The position numbers and the translations under genes were made by a program. Below, in pieces: positions 44,001 through 54,302 of a DNA stretch of 64,000 nucleotides. The notes under the pieces are model-generated. The model saw only the letters and a program-made list of their open reading frames with translations. It was not told where the DNA came from and ran no database searches. The DNA is from Jeotgalibaca sp. MA1X17-3 (lineage in GTDB: Bacteria; Bacillota; Bacilli; Lactobacillales; Aerococcaceae): positions 434,001 to 498,000 of the forward strand of contig NZ_CP090983.1 of NCBI RefSeq assembly GCF_021513155.1, given 5' to 3'. Position 1 is the first letter of the stretch; each line of letters starts with the position of its first letter.

Positions 44001-44755
44001 TTAAAGCAAAAAACATTAGTAAAAAATATGAGAAGAAGCTGGTTTTGAAAAATATTAATTTAGAAATCGCTCCAGGAGGTTTAATTGCTTGTATTGGACC
44101 TAATGGTGCAGGGAAAAGCACATTTTTATCTTTAATTAGTCGATTACAGCCTGATTATTCTGGTGAGATTTATTTAGAAAAAAATGAAATAAGAAATTGG
44201 CATTCGAAAGATTTAGCTAAAAAACTAGCTATATTAAGACAGAGTAATGGAATTCAACTAAATATTTCTGTACGCGATTTAGTTTCTTTTGGACGGTACC
44301 CTTATTCAAAAGATCGACTGTCTGTAAAAGACAAAGAGATTGTAGAAGAATCTATCCATCAAATGGCCTTACAAGAAATGGCAGAAGATTCTATTCATAC
44401 ATTGTCGGGTGGTCAGTTGCAACGGGTCTATATCGCTATGGTATTAGCACAAGATACGGAATACATTTTGTTAGATGAGCCATTGAATAATTTAGATTTA
44501 AATCACGCCAATCAGATGATGCATCTTTTGAAAAGTTTTGCGAAAGAAAAAAATAAAACGATTATCATTGTCTTACATGATATCAATTTTGCGGCTGGTT
44601 TTGCAGATCATATCATTGCTTTTAAAAATGGAGAAGTTTTTGCGGATGGACCGACGGAAAAAATAATCAAACAACAAACGTTGAAAAATCTGTATGAGAT
44701 GGATATTCGTATACATGAAATAGATGGAAAGAAATTTTGTATGTATTATAACTGA
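43997..44755 (+). CDS. yclP: Iron-siderophore ABC ATPase (YclP/FatE-like)
   Basis: A 252-residue FepC-type ATPase: Walker A GPNGAGKST, Q-loop LRQSN, SVRDLVSFGRYPYSK typical of siderophore ATPases, signature LSGGQLQRVYIAM, Walker B YILLDEPLNNLD and switch His in VLHDINFA. GGAAAGGAAG precedes ATG, overlapping the permease stop. It energises the YclNO-like channel. Confidence 0.92.
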   Translation: MIKAKNISKKYEKKLVLKNINLEIAPGGLIACIGPNGAGKSTFLSLISRLQPDYSGEIYLEKNEIRNWHSKDLAKKLAILRQSNGIQLNISVRDLVSFGRYPYSKDRLSVKDKEIVEESIHQMALQEMAEDSIHTLSGGQLQRVYIAMVLAQDTEYILLDEPLNNLDLNHANQMMHLLKSFAKEKNKTIIIVLHDINFAAGFADHIIAFKNGEVFADGPTEKIIKQQTLKNLYEMDIRIHEIDGKKFCMYYN

Positions 44756-44771
44756 GAGAAGAGGAACGTAT

Positions 44772-45719
44772 ATGATAAAGAAAAATAGAATAGGTTTGAT
44801 GATAGTCGGGGCCGTTTTATTTTTAACAGCTTGCGGAGAAACAGAACAATCCAGTTCAGTGAGCAGTAGTGATGTTACAAGTGAACTTATAGAAGTAGAA
44901 GATAGTAATGGTAAAGTAAACGTTCCGTTACATCCAGAAAAAGTTGTGGTTTTTGATAATAGTATGTTGGATACAATGGATGCATTAGGAGTGGGTGAAT
45001 CAGTTATTGCGGCACCAACAACTAGTTTACCTGATTATTTAAGTGATTATAAACAAGTGGAGTCTGCAGGTGGAATTAAAGAACCTGACTTGGAAAAAAT
45101 TAATCAAATGCAACCTGATTTAATTATTATTTCTAATAGACAAATAGACTATCAAGAGCAGTTAGAAGAGATTGCACCAACTCTATTTCTTAGTTTAGAC
45201 AATAAGAACATCTGGTCTTCTATACAAAAAAATATTCAAACGATTGGTACTGTGTTTGGAAAAGAACAAGAAGTGGCAAATGAAATTGAATCATTACAGA
45301 CACAAATGGAACACACTAAAAAAGAGGCAGAAGACTCTGGAAAGAAAGCTCTTATTTTGTTAATTAATGAAGGAAGCCTATCTGCATACGGACCAGGATC
45401 TCGTTTTGGAATCATTCATGAAACGTTGGGATTTGAACCAGCAGATGATCAAATTGAGGCTTCTACTCATGGACAGAATGTATCCTATGAATATGTTTTA
45501 GAACAAAATCCTGATATTATTTTTGTAATTGATCGTACGAAAGCGATTGGCGGCGATGCAAGTAATAATAACCTAGCAGATAATGAATTAGTAAAGCAAA
45601 CGACTGCTTTTAAAGAAGGGGCTGTTATTACATTAGACCCTCAAGTTTGGTATTTAGCCGGTTCTGGCATTGAATCGCTCGAGTTGATGTTGAAAGATGT
45701 TCAGCAAGCAATTGAATAA
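44772..45719 (+). CDS. yclQ: Iron-siderophore binding lipoprotein (YclQ/FatB-like)
   Basis: A 315-residue class III solute-binding protein. The lipoprotein signal ends at lipobox LTAC. It continues with VNVPLHPEKVVVFDNSMLDTMDALGVG and an NQMQPDLIIISNRQ segment, as in FatB/YclQ. It captures ferric siderophore for the permeases encoded just upstream. ATG 44772 follows GAAGAGGAACG; the frame upstream belongs to the ATPase region. A terminator follows. Confidence 0.9.
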   Translation: MIKKNRIGLMIVGAVLFLTACGETEQSSSVSSSDVTSELIEVEDSNGKVNVPLHPEKVVVFDNSMLDTMDALGVGESVIAAPTTSLPDYLSDYKQVESAGGIKEPDLEKINQMQPDLIIISNRQIDYQEQLEEIAPTLFLSLDNKNIWSSIQKNIQTIGTVFGKEQEVANEIESLQTQMEHTKKEAEDSGKKALILLINEGSLSAYGPGSRFGIIHETLGFEPADDQIEASTHGQNVSYEYVLEQNPDIIFVIDRTKAIGGDASNNNLADNELVKQTTAFKEGAVITLDPQVWYLAGSGIESLELMLKDVQQAIE

Positions 45720-45744
45720 AAAGCTAGTGAATATTTAAGGTTTT

Positions 45745-45771
45745 AGGAGAGGGGAAATCCTCTCTTTTTTT
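45745..45771 (+). terminator. Terminator of the siderophore operon
   Basis: Stem AGGAGAGG / CCTCTCT with GGAAAT loop followed by T run. Confidence 0.85.
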
Positions 45772-45877
45772 ATTTTAAATGGATAGATACTAGAAATGGT
45801 TATCATGATATACTTTAGGAAATACAATAGAATGATTCATATTTAAAATTGATTATGAAAAGGAAGGAGGATTTTAC

Positions 45878-46255
45878 ATGAAAAGAAAAGCATATACTGC
45901 AAAAAATGTGATGAGTTCGGGGCCATACTCCCATGCCATAGATGCGGGTGATTATGTTTATTTGTCGGGACAAACAGCGAAGAACTCTTTGACAGTAGAA
46001 AAAAACAAATTAAATATTCAAGAACAAACAGAAGAATGTTTTAAGAACATAGACAGAATTTTAGAAGAAGCAGGGCTGACAGAAGAACATATCGTAAAGG
46101 TTAACGTATATCTTACAAGTATGAAGCATTTTGATTCGATGAATGAAGTGTATCAAACGAAGTTTACAGAACCATATCCTGCTAGAACCTGTGTGGCTGT
46201 TCTGGAACTTCCTCTAGGTGCAGATATAGAAATAGAAGTAATTGGAAAAAGATAA
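45878..46255 (+). CDS. ridA: RidA (YjgF/YER057c) enamine/imine deaminase
   Basis: A 125-residue RidA-family protein: GPYSHAIDAGDYVYLSGQTA, ECFKNIDRILEEAG, VKVNVYLTSMKHFDSMNEVY and the catalytic Arg in PARTCVAVLELPLGADIEIEVI. The family hydrolyses reactive enamines made by PLP enzymes. AAGGAGGATTTT precedes ATG. It sits alone between the siderophore operon and topB. Confidence 0.92.
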   Translation: MKRKAYTAKNVMSSGPYSHAIDAGDYVYLSGQTAKNSLTVEKNKLNIQEQTEECFKNIDRILEEAGLTEEHIVKVNVYLTSMKHFDSMNEVYQTKFTEPYPARTCVAVLELPLGADIEIEVIGKR

Positions 46256-46312
46256 CCGCATTTCTAAGTAATGTTCAATCCTACTTTTAAACGGTAAAGG
46301 AGTTTAATCTCT

Positions 46313-46841
46313 ATGAGTAAAACAGTAATACTTGCTGAAAAGCCAAGTCAAGCTTCTGCCTATGCAGAGGCTTTTTCTAAAACAAAACGTCTGGACGGAT
46401 ACTACAACGTGTTGGATCCGGCTTTCCCTGATACGGTGATTACGTACGGATTTGGTCATTTAGTGTCTCTTTACGAACCAGATGATTATGATAAAAAATT
46501 TAAGAAATGGCAGTTAGAAACATTGCCCATTATCCCAGAGCACTTTAAATTTAAAGTAGGGAAAGGGAAAAGTAAACAATACGAAATTGTAAAAAAACAG
46601 TTAGATAAAGCAGATCAAATTATTATCGCTACGGATGGAGACCGCGAAGGAGAAGCAATTGCTCGACTTATTATTAATCTTTCTGGAAATAGTGATAAAC
46701 CTTTAAAGCGATTATGGATCAACTCACTAGAAAAAGAAGAAATTAAAAAAGGCTTCCGTCAATTACGAGAAGGGGAAGAATTCTATTCTAGCTATAAAGA
46801 AGCAGAGACTAGACAGATTGCTGATTGGTTAGTTGGGATGA
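46313..46841 (+). CDS. topB: DNA topoisomerase III, exon 1
   Basis: The 5' part of topB: TOPRIM domain with VILAEKPSQASAYAEAF, and ATDGDREGEAIARLI carrying the acidic metal-binding residues, ending in RQIADWLVGM. The reading frame runs into a stop (46853) inside the group II intron that begins at 46842. After splicing, exon 1 (529 bases) joins exon 2 in frame to give a 704-residue protein of normal length, with the junction reading DWLVGMNLSRLYTL. Function therefore depends on intron splicing. Confidence 0.88.
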
Positions 46842-49604
46842 GTGCGACACGTTAGATAGTGAAAAGCTATCTTATTCCAAACGTGCTGTGAAAAGCTGTA
46901 AATGGAATAAAGTCCTATTTTGAATAGTGGAATGATGGGGTAACGCCTTGAAACGCTATCTTTAATACTCCGACATGCTACGAGTAGAATGTGTAATCAA
47001 AAGTAGTGTGAAGCTCGGTGAAGTCGGGTGAAGTATACCGAAGTGTTCAATTGAATAACCGAAAAGGCAATAGAGGTATTGTCCGTATATGATAGTCCGG
47101 AAGTCGTTAAAAACTTAGTATGGTGAGAATGTGGTAATACACTGACGAACTGGCGAATGTACATCCCTACGACTGGCCTTGAGAAATCTAGGTTCATCAT
47201 TTTGTGGTTTAGTAAGAATTCATTCTATGAAAGACCATGCAACGTTAAAGGCGTTGGATAAAATGGTGGGATATAGTCAGCACCTAACCTAATGTAATAT
47301 AGATAGAAATAGGGCAACGTGGAAAGCTAGAAACGTGGAGAGGACACACTCTATGAAGCGTTATAAGGGAATGCGTAAGTAGCGAATAACCTTGTTTAGT
47401 TCTAGTGAGAGCAGTGGCATGAGCGTTGATGTTCTTGTAATGAGAACGGAGCAATAGCCACAAGTCAATTTAGTTTAAATTATCAGAAACCCTAATCATT
47501 TTTCATAGGTTCGTGTAAGACAACTAAAACACGTCCGTAAGGAAGTGATTAACTATGAGTAACAAGCAATCGGTGGAACTGAAAGATAGCAAGCTAAGGC
47601 ATTCGGAATACTATGGCATGACTGATATATTTGATTCGCTCTATCTCAAAAGTTCCGAAAACGTAAATTTCAAGAATCTTATGCAATACGTCATTCTTGA
47701 TGATAATCTACTTCTTGCATACCGTAACATAAAACGGAATAAGGGTAGTTATACAGCAGGAATTGATAATCAAACAATCAAAGATGTTGAAAAACTTAGT
47801 ACCGATGAATACCTAACAATCATGAAGAAACGCTTTGCTTGGTATCAACCTAGAAAAGTCAAACGTGTCGATATACCGAAGCCAAACGGCAAAACAAGAC
47901 CGCTTGGAATTGGCTCGATATGGGATAGGTTGGCACAACAAAGTATTCTTCAAGTGCTGGAACCAATCTGTGAATCGAAATTTAGCGAACACAGTTATGG
48001 TTTTAGACCCAACAGGTCAGTAGAACAAGCAATAGTTGCCTGTGGAAACAGAATTAACTTCAACCAATGTAAGTTCGTAGTTGATGTCGATATCAAAGGT
48101 TTCTTTGATGAAGTATGTCATAGCAAATTGATAAAACAGCTATGGACTTTAGGCATTAGAGATAAAAAGTTACTTGCCATTATTGGTAAAATGCTTAAAT
48201 CTCCAATAAAAATGCCTAACGGCAAGGTGGTAATTCCAACAAAAGGAACTCCACAAGGGGCTGTACTTTCACCCCTGCTTGCTAATATTAACCTTAATGA
48301 GTTTGATTGGTGGATGTCTAATCAGTGGCAGGACCGTCGCTGCAAAGAAATTATCAACCAATATGCCGAAGGTAAAGGGGAAGTTAAATCTAATCACTAC
48401 CGAAAACTTAGGTCAAGCACGTCACTAAAAGAATTCTACTATGTCAGATATGCGGATGATTTCAAAATCCTCTGTAAGGACAAAGACACCGCTGAACGCA
48501 TTTTCAATGCCAGTAAGATGTGGTTGGAGGATAGACTTAGACTCCCTATTTCGACTGAAAAATCAACGATTACCGAACTGCAAAGGGAACGAAGTACGTT
48601 CCTAGGTTTTGAAATTAAAGCTGAAAAGAAAGGCGAAAGATATGTCATGCACACTCACGTGTCGCAAAAGGCTATCGAGAGTATCAGATTTCAACTCAAA
48701 AATCAGATACGTGCAATTCAAAAATGCCCAAACTCAAATCAAACAGCTGTTGAAATTAGTAGATATAACGCTTTAGTGATAGGTATTCACAATTATTACG
48801 GAATTGCTTCGCATGTTGCAACTGATATAAACGGAGTTCACTACTCTACAATTAAGAGTATGAAAAACCGATTACGTGGCTTAAGCAAATCAGGTGAATT
48901 CAAAACCAAAGATAAAGGCATTCTAAGATACATGAAATCTAAAAATATGAGATTTCTTTGTGGTTGTCCCATCATTCCTATTGGATATGTCAAGCACAGA
49001 AGACCAATAGGTAAAAAGAAAAGTGTGTGTAAGTATTCTTCGGCAGGAAGAGCTGAAATACACAAAAACCAAACCCTTGTATCTGAATATGTCCTCCAAT
49101 GGTTACGAAAGAACCCTGTAATTAACGAAAAAGCAACGATTGAATATAATGATAATAGAATATCTAAATTTGTCGCCCAACATGGTAAATGTGCAGTATC
49201 CGGTCGTGAGCTGTTGTTCAATGAAATTCATTGCCACCATATTACACCTTACCATGTCTCTAAAGATGACAAATATAACAATCTAACGATTGTTCATAGT
49301 GATATTCATAAATTGATTCACACAAATGAACCAAGGTTATTTTATTCAATATCTAATTCGTTTGACTTAAGTCAAAGTCAGTTAGACAAGCTTAATAAAT
49401 TTCGTATAAAAGTCGGTAACAAAGCTATTCAATATGAAAATGATTACTAAGAGGAAATGGGAATGTACGTAACCAAAAATGTTACCAGATTAGGGAAACA
49501 AAGATAAAACTAAATTGAGGGAACGCCGTGTGCGGTGAAAATCGCACGCACGGTGTGGAGCGGGGAAAAGTTGGAGATTACTTCAAAGACTTACCTATCG
49601 CTAT
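46842..49604 (+). mobile_element. Group II intron inserted in topB
   Basis: The 5' end GTGCGACACG matches the GTGYG rule and the 3' end is ...CGCTAT (AY). Domain V is visible at 49525-49555: GCCGTGTGCG / CGCACGCACGGT with a GTGAAAAT loop; domain VI follows up to 49604. The intron is 2763 bases with its ORF in domain IV (47555-49450). Removing it joins ATGA to ACCTATCT, restoring a topB codon (AAC) and the conserved NLSRLYTL sequence, which supports the boundaries. TCATC near 47193 could pair with GATGA at the end of exon 1 (EBS1/IBS1). Confidence 0.9.
47555..49450 (+). CDS. ltrA: Group II intron reverse transcriptase/maturase with HNH endonuclease
   Basis: A 631-residue intron-encoded protein. 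RT blocks include KRVDIPKPNGKTRPLGIGSIWDRLAQ, HSYGFRPNRSVEQAI, GTPQGAVLSPLLANI and the catalytic YADD at about residue 299. A maturase (X) domain follows, then an HNH endonuclease domain with CAVSGRELL...HCHHITPYH and VHSDIHKLIH. The endonuclease indicates an intron able to home, not a decayed remnant. GTAAGGAAGTG precedes ATG. Encoded in domain IV of the intron. Confidence 0.95.
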   Translation: MSNKQSVELKDSKLRHSEYYGMTDIFDSLYLKSSENVNFKNLMQYVILDDNLLLAYRNIKRNKGSYTAGIDNQTIKDVEKLSTDEYLTIMKKRFAWYQPRKVKRVDIPKPNGKTRPLGIGSIWDRLAQQSILQVLEPICESKFSEHSYGFRPNRSVEQAIVACGNRINFNQCKFVVDVDIKGFFDEVCHSKLIKQLWTLGIRDKKLLAIIGKMLKSPIKMPNGKVVIPTKGTPQGAVLSPLLANINLNEFDWWMSNQWQDRRCKEIINQYAEGKGEVKSNHYRKLRSSTSLKEFYYVRYADDFKILCKDKDTAERIFNASKMWLEDRLRLPISTEKSTITELQRERSTFLGFEIKAEKKGERYVMHTHVSQKAIESIRFQLKNQIRAIQKCPNSNQTAVEISRYNALVIGIHNYYGIASHVATDINGVHYSTIKSMKNRLRGLSKSGEFKTKDKGILRYMKSKNMRFLCGCPIIPIGYVKHRRPIGKKKSVCKYSSAGRAEIHKNQTLVSEYVLQWLRKNPVINEKATIEYNDNRISKFVAQHGKCAVSGRELLFNEIHCHHITPYHVSKDDKYNNLTIVHSDIHKLIHTNEPRLFYSISNSFDLSQSQLDKLNKFRIKVGNKAIQYENDY

Positions 49605-51190
49605 ACCTATCTCGTTTGTACACTCTTTATATGCAAAAGAACGGTATGCAAGGTGTTTTTAGTATTGGACGAGTACAAACCCCTACTCTTTATTTGCTTT
49701 ACAAACGTAATAAAGAAATTGAACAGTTCATTAGTAAACCATTTTTTGAACTTTTTGCTAATTTCCAACATGAAAAAGGAGATTATCAAGGGAAATATGC
49801 TAAGCGTTTCGATAGTGAAGAAGAAGTAAACGACTTTAAAGAAAAAAATGCACTAACGGATCCATCAAAAGGATTAGTGGAAGAAGTGCAAACCGTAGAA
49901 AAGAAACTATACGCTCCTAAACTTTTTAGCTTGTCAGATTTACAAGCCGCTGCCAATAAAAAATTTGGCTATGGTGCTTCTGACACACTGAAAACGATCC
50001 AAGGATTGTATGAAAAGAAACTTATTTCGTATCCCCGAACGGATTGTACGTTTATTGGGAAACCAGAGTTTACCTATCTAAAAGAAAATCTTTCTACATA
50101 CTTGAATCTAGTAGGGGAAACAATTGAAACTCCTCAACTAAATGAAAATAAACGCTATGTAAATGGTTCTAAAGTTCAAGAGCATTACGCGATCATTCCG
50201 ACTAGAACGGTCATAAATGTCGAGCGATTAGCACATAATGAGCGAAATCTTTACAAATTAATTTTATATCGAACACTAGCAATTTTTGAAAAACCATATG
50301 TCTACGATGAAACAAAAATAATGACTACCATCCATCAAGTTCCGTTTAAAACAATTGGAAAAGTTGAAAAACAACTAGGTTGGAAGCAACTTTATGTAAA
50401 AGAGAAAAAAGAAAAACAGGAAGTGGAACGAACTTTACCAAATGTCTCTAAAGGAGATTCGGTAAATAGTACATTGGAAACTAAAAAAGGGATGACGCAA
50501 CCGCCAAAGTATTACACAGAAGGAACCTTAATTACTGCAATGAAAAACGTTGGGGGAACTAGTGAAAACAAAGAGAATAAAGATATTTTAAAAGAAACAG
50601 AAGGAATCGGAACAGAAGCAACGCGTGCAAATGTGATTGAAACGCTTAAGAGACAAGAATATATAACCATTCAAAAGAAAAATATAATCGTTACTGAAAA
50701 AGGTAGTATTCTTTGTGAAGTTATTCAAAATGATGAAATTACAAATGCAGATATGACAGCTAAGTGGGAGAAATATCTTAAAAAAATACGTAATAAAGAG
50801 GGGACACAAGAAGCATTTTTAAAGAGTATTACAAATTTTGTTACTCACTTGATCAATAAAGCTCCTGAAACTTTTAAAAATTCGAATATGAAAGAACATG
50901 TGCAAGAAATCAAAATAGATCACGCAATGGGACCTTGTCCAAACTGCCAAAAAGAGATAATTGATAAAGGGAAGTTCTATGGATGTATCGGTTATCGAGA
51001 GGGATGTACGTTTACCTTACCCAAAAAATGGAGCGAAAAAAGGTTGACGAAGAAAAATATAAATGATTTGTTGACGAAGAAAGAAACCACAACCATCAAA
51101 GGGTTTAAAAGTAAAAAAGGAAACTCATTTAGTGCCAAATTACGACTAAATGAAAATAAATTAGAGTTCATCTTTGCAGATAAAAAATAA
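49605..51190 (+). CDS. topB: DNA topoisomerase III, exon 2
   Basis: The 3' part of topB: after the junction, SRLYTLYMQKNGMQGVFSIG, RVQTPTLYLLYKRN, the active-site Tyr in LISYPRTDCTFIG, HYAIIPT, and a C-terminal zinc-finger-like segment CPNCQKEIIDKGKFYGC. The relaxase core is complete only when joined to exon 1. The frame begins with the last two bases of the split Asn codon (A|AC). The enzyme decatenates DNA and acts at replication and recombination intermediates. Confidence 0.9.
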
Positions 51191-51206
51191 AAAAACTACT
51201 TAAAAA

Positions 51207-51248
51207 GCATCATCCAATCATTACGCAGTGATATGATTGGATGATGCT
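51207..51248. terminator. Bidirectional terminator
   Basis: Stem AGCATCATCCAATCAT / ATGATTGGATGATGCT between topB and the convergent dehydrogenase gene, with A-rich and T-rich flanks. Confidence 0.85.
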
Positions 51249-51278
51249 TATTTATGTGGTTGTAATTGTAAATTCAGT

Positions 51279-52064
51279 TTAAAATACCACAGTAGATACA
51301 GCATTGCGAAGGATGGTTACAACACTCCATGCGGCTATATTATAGTTTATTGTAAAAATATTTAAATCTATTTCTACTTCTTGGCCTTTTACATGAATAT
51401 GATATTCATCACCTCTAAAATTAGGAACGGCATGAATTTTAAAATGAATGTGATCAGGGCCGACTGTCGCAAGGGCGCTTGCCATAGCAACATTATAAAT
51501 ATATGGAAATTCTTGCATAAGTTTGGTTATACTTCCTTCAAATACGGTTTCTGTTTCTGTAATATGGAGTAATTCATTTCTAAAGAAAGGGGAATGATAC
51601 AAGTGTTGTGGTACCTTTTTAGATGTCATCGTTACGTCTACTGGACCCATTAGAGCAGCGGTACGTATTAAATCAAATCCACCTACTGCTCCGCCGGGAA
51701 GATATATTCTTGAATTATTTTCTTGGGCTGTTTCTTTTAATGATTGAAAAAACTCTAAATCAGATAGGATGGATGCAGATAGGATAACGAGGTTTGCTCC
51801 ACCTTTTAACACTGTTTTCCCATAATCTAACAAGGCAGTACGCGAAGCTGCTTCTACTACAAAATCAGGTTCTAAATTCATAAGTTCTTCGATTGTAGAG
51901 CATGGCTTACAATTATAATGGCTCGCTATCACTTGTGTTTTCTCAGGATTACGTCCTAATACTCCAACTAATTCATACCCTTCAAGAATGCCACTTTTAA
52001 CAGCATGTGCCACATGCTGATTTAAATAGCCATAACCAAGTAATGCTAATTTTTTCTTTTTCAT
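51279..52064 (-). CDS. Aspartate dehydrogenase-like protein, copy 1
   Basis: A 261-residue NAD(P)-binding protein: Rossmann motif ALLGYGYLNQHV, NYNCKPCSTIEELMNLEPDFVVEAAS, YLPGGAVGGFDLIRTAA and a DUF108-type C-terminal domain with TVGPDHIHFKI. This is the architecture of L-aspartate dehydrogenase (NadX). It is the second of two tandem paralogues and follows copy 2 by 20 bases. The catalytic His of characterised enzymes was not placed with confidence. Substrate may differ from aspartate. Confidence 0.8.
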   Translation of the reverse strand: MKKKKLALLGYGYLNQHVAHAVKSGILEGYELVGVLGRNPEKTQVIASHYNCKPCSTIEELMNLEPDFVVEAASRTALLDYGKTVLKGGANLVILSASILSDLEFFQSLKETAQENNSRIYLPGGAVGGFDLIRTAALMGPVDVTMTSKKVPQHLYHSPFFRNELLHITETETVFEGSITKLMQEFPYIYNVAMASALATVGPDHIHFKIHAVPNFRGDEYHIHVKGQEVEIDLNIFTINYNIAAWSVVTILRNAVSTVVF

Positions 52065-52084
52065 ATTTCAACGCTCCTAATAAG

Positions 52085-52870
52085 TTATATAACTACCGTT
52101 GCAATTGCATTTTGAAGGGTTTGAACAACACTCCACGCTGCAAATTTGTGATTTTCTGAGACAACTTCCACTTCTATTTCTACTTCGGGTCCTTTTGCTT
52201 GGATTTTATGATCATATCCTTTAAAATCAGCAACGAAATCAACATGTACATCTACATGATTAGGACCATTATTCGCATAAGATGTCGGGATAATAGCATG
52301 ATTGGGTTCTGGATGTTGATCCATGTGTACTTTAGATTGGCCTTCAGAAGCTGTTTTAGATTTCATATTACCGGTTTCATTTTCATCAATGTAAATAAAG
52401 CCACTGAACCTATCTTCAGATTTTTTAGAGGTTAAGGAAGCTTCTATAGGATTCATGATAGAGGCTGTATGTAGAAGGTCTAATCCTCCAACTAGTCCAC
52501 CAGGAAGATAGATATTCACACCTTTTTCTGCTGCTGCGTTCTCTAATCTTTCAAAAAAATCGGAATCTAAAAGTGTAGAGGTTGATAGCAATACAATGCT
52601 TACTCCACTTTTTACTATTTTTTCTCCATAATCCAATACCGCTTGATTGGATGCTGCTTCTGCAACAAAGTCTGGTTCTAAAGCAATTAATTCTTCGATA
52701 GTCGTACAAGGCTTACAATTATATTTTTCGGAAACTTCTTTTACTTTTTCAGGGTTTCTCCCCATCACTCCAACAAGATCATATCCTTGTAAAATGCCAC
52801 TTTTAACCGCATCTCCTACAATCTGGTTTAAATAGCCACAACCAAGCAATGCTAATTTCTTCTTCTCCAT
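52085..52870 (-). CDS. Aspartate dehydrogenase-like protein, copy 2
   Basis: A 261-residue paralogue of the preceding gene product with the same layout: ALLGCGYLNQIVGDAV, KYNCKPCTTIEELIALEPDFVAEAAS, YLPGGLVGGLDLLHTAS and GPNHVDVHVDF near the C-terminus. The two share most core motifs but differ in the middle (about residues 165-195), where substrate specificity is usually set. AGAGAGGTC precedes ATG. It is the first gene of the two-gene unit. The pair could form a heteromer or act on two amino acids. Confidence 0.8.
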   Translation of the reverse strand: MEKKKLALLGCGYLNQIVGDAVKSGILQGYDLVGVMGRNPEKVKEVSEKYNCKPCTTIEELIALEPDFVAEAASNQAVLDYGEKIVKSGVSIVLLSTSTLLDSDFFERLENAAAEKGVNIYLPGGLVGGLDLLHTASIMNPIEASLTSKKSEDRFSGFIYIDENETGNMKSKTASEGQSKVHMDQHPEPNHAIIPTSYANNGPNHVDVHVDFVADFKGYDHKIQAKGPEVEIEVEVVSENHKFAAWSVVQTLQNAIATVVI

Positions 52871-53190
52871 CGTATAAGACCTCTCTTTTCACGCTTTATT
52901 AACGTACTATATATTTATATAAATGTTTTGAATATTAATGTTACCATAGAAAAAATAAAAAGGGGAATCATCCTCCAAACTTTCAAATGGAGATGAATGA
53001 GGGTATGATTGAACTAGTTGATTCATATACTAGATAATTTCTTGTAAAGTAAAGAGAAAAAAGGATAAATAATAGTGAAAAGAGGGAAAAACAGAGGTGC
53101 AATCTAACTTATAAATACTTTTAAATACTAAAAATGATAACAGAACAACAAAAATTTATTTTATCTGTTAAAAAAGAAAGAGGTAAGAAA
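52871..53190. other. Intergenic stretch, promoter region only
   Basis: A divergent 320-base AT-rich spacer between the dehydrogenase pair and the EamA gene. Apart from AT-rich -10-like sequences on both strands and the ribosome binding sites at its ends, I see no hairpin, repeat or conserved RNA in it. Confidence 0.5.
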
Positions 53191-54087
53191 ATGAAAAAGA
53201 ACTTTCCAATGCTCGCTGCAATTGCATTTTCAATTATTGTTGGTTTTTCCTTTCTCTTTGTCAAAATAACTTTGACGTACGAAAATCAATCCCTTATTCT
53301 TGCTCAGAGATTTTTATTTGCATTTTTAAGTATCGTTATTTTTTCTATTATTCGGCGTGTTGATTTACGGTTAAATAAAAAGGAAATCATAATGATCTTT
53401 TTTATTTCCATATTCTATCCGATTTTATTCTTTAGTACACAAATAATAGGGTTAGATAAAACTACGGTTACAGAAGCAGGAATCATTCAAGCGACCGTTC
53501 CGGCGGTTACCGTTTTGTTTGCAGGACTTATCTTAAAAGAACGAGTAAACAAAATACAGATTAGTGGTATTTTATTAAGTATGATTGGTGTTGTATTTTT
53601 GCAAATTATGGGCTCAAATGGAAACTATGAGTTTCATTTGTTTGGGAATGTACTGATTATTGCATCCGTATTTGCTACCGCTATTTGGCAAGTGCTATCT
53701 AAGCGTACAAGTAAAACCGTTAAACCAGTTCAAATTGTCATATACGTGATCACGATTGGCTTTTTGTTTTTTAATAGTTTTTATTTTATAAAGGGAGGAA
53801 CGGTTGGTAAATATGTTTCTTCATTAGGAACGCTACAATACGTAGGATCGATTTTGTTCCTAGGAGTACTATCAACCTTTGGCACGGCTTTGTTATCCAT
53901 ATATGCTATCTCAAAGTTACCAGTCATCCAAGTGAGTGTGTTTAATAACGTAGCGACATTGATTACGATTCTGTCAGGTATTCTAATTCTAAAGGAGCCT
54001 TTTTATTTCTATCATATAATAGGTGCAATCATCATTATTTCTGGAGTACTGATTGTGAATTTAAAGAGAAATAAAGTGAAAATATAA
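53191..54087 (+). CDS. EamA-family (DMT) transporter
   Basis: A 298-residue protein with ten membrane helices as two EamA repeats; ITEAGIIQATVPAVTVLFAGLILKERV and VATLITILSGILILKEPFYFYHIIGAIIIISG are the typical repeat ends. The ATG at 53191 follows AGAGGTAAG and gives the usual length; an ATG at 53134 would add 19 residues without a good site. Substrate unknown. Confidence 0.88.
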   Translation: MKKNFPMLAAIAFSIIVGFSFLFVKITLTYENQSLILAQRFLFAFLSIVIFSIIRRVDLRLNKKEIIMIFFISIFYPILFFSTQIIGLDKTTVTEAGIIQATVPAVTVLFAGLILKERVNKIQISGILLSMIGVVFLQIMGSNGNYEFHLFGNVLIIASVFATAIWQVLSKRTSKTVKPVQIVIYVITIGFLFFNSFYFIKGGTVGKYVSSLGTLQYVGSILFLGVLSTFGTALLSIYAISKLPVIQVSVFNNVATLITILSGILILKEPFYFYHIIGAIIIISGVLIVNLKRNKVKI

Positions 54088-54117
54088 TGGACATAGAACA
54101 TTAAAATGTAAATAAAT

Positions 54118-54149
54118 AAAGCAAATGACTTTTGTCGTTTGCTTTTTTT
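54118..54149 (+). terminator. Terminator after the EamA gene
   Basis: Stem AAAGCAAATGAC / GTCGTTTGCTTT with short loop and T run. Confidence 0.85.
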
Positions 54150-54302
54150 ATGGAGCTAAAAAGTATGAAGAGTTCATTTCCTACAAGATTTGTTATTATA
54201 ATGGTATATTATTTTAGAAGCCATAAAATACAAATACAAATAGCAAGTTAAAATTTATACAAAATATAGATTTATGATTCGATAGTGAGGAGAAAAAGAA
54301 CG

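Noticed and set aside
46313..46855. Truncated topB pseudogene
   Set aside because: The stop lies inside a well-formed group II intron; excision restores the complete frame.
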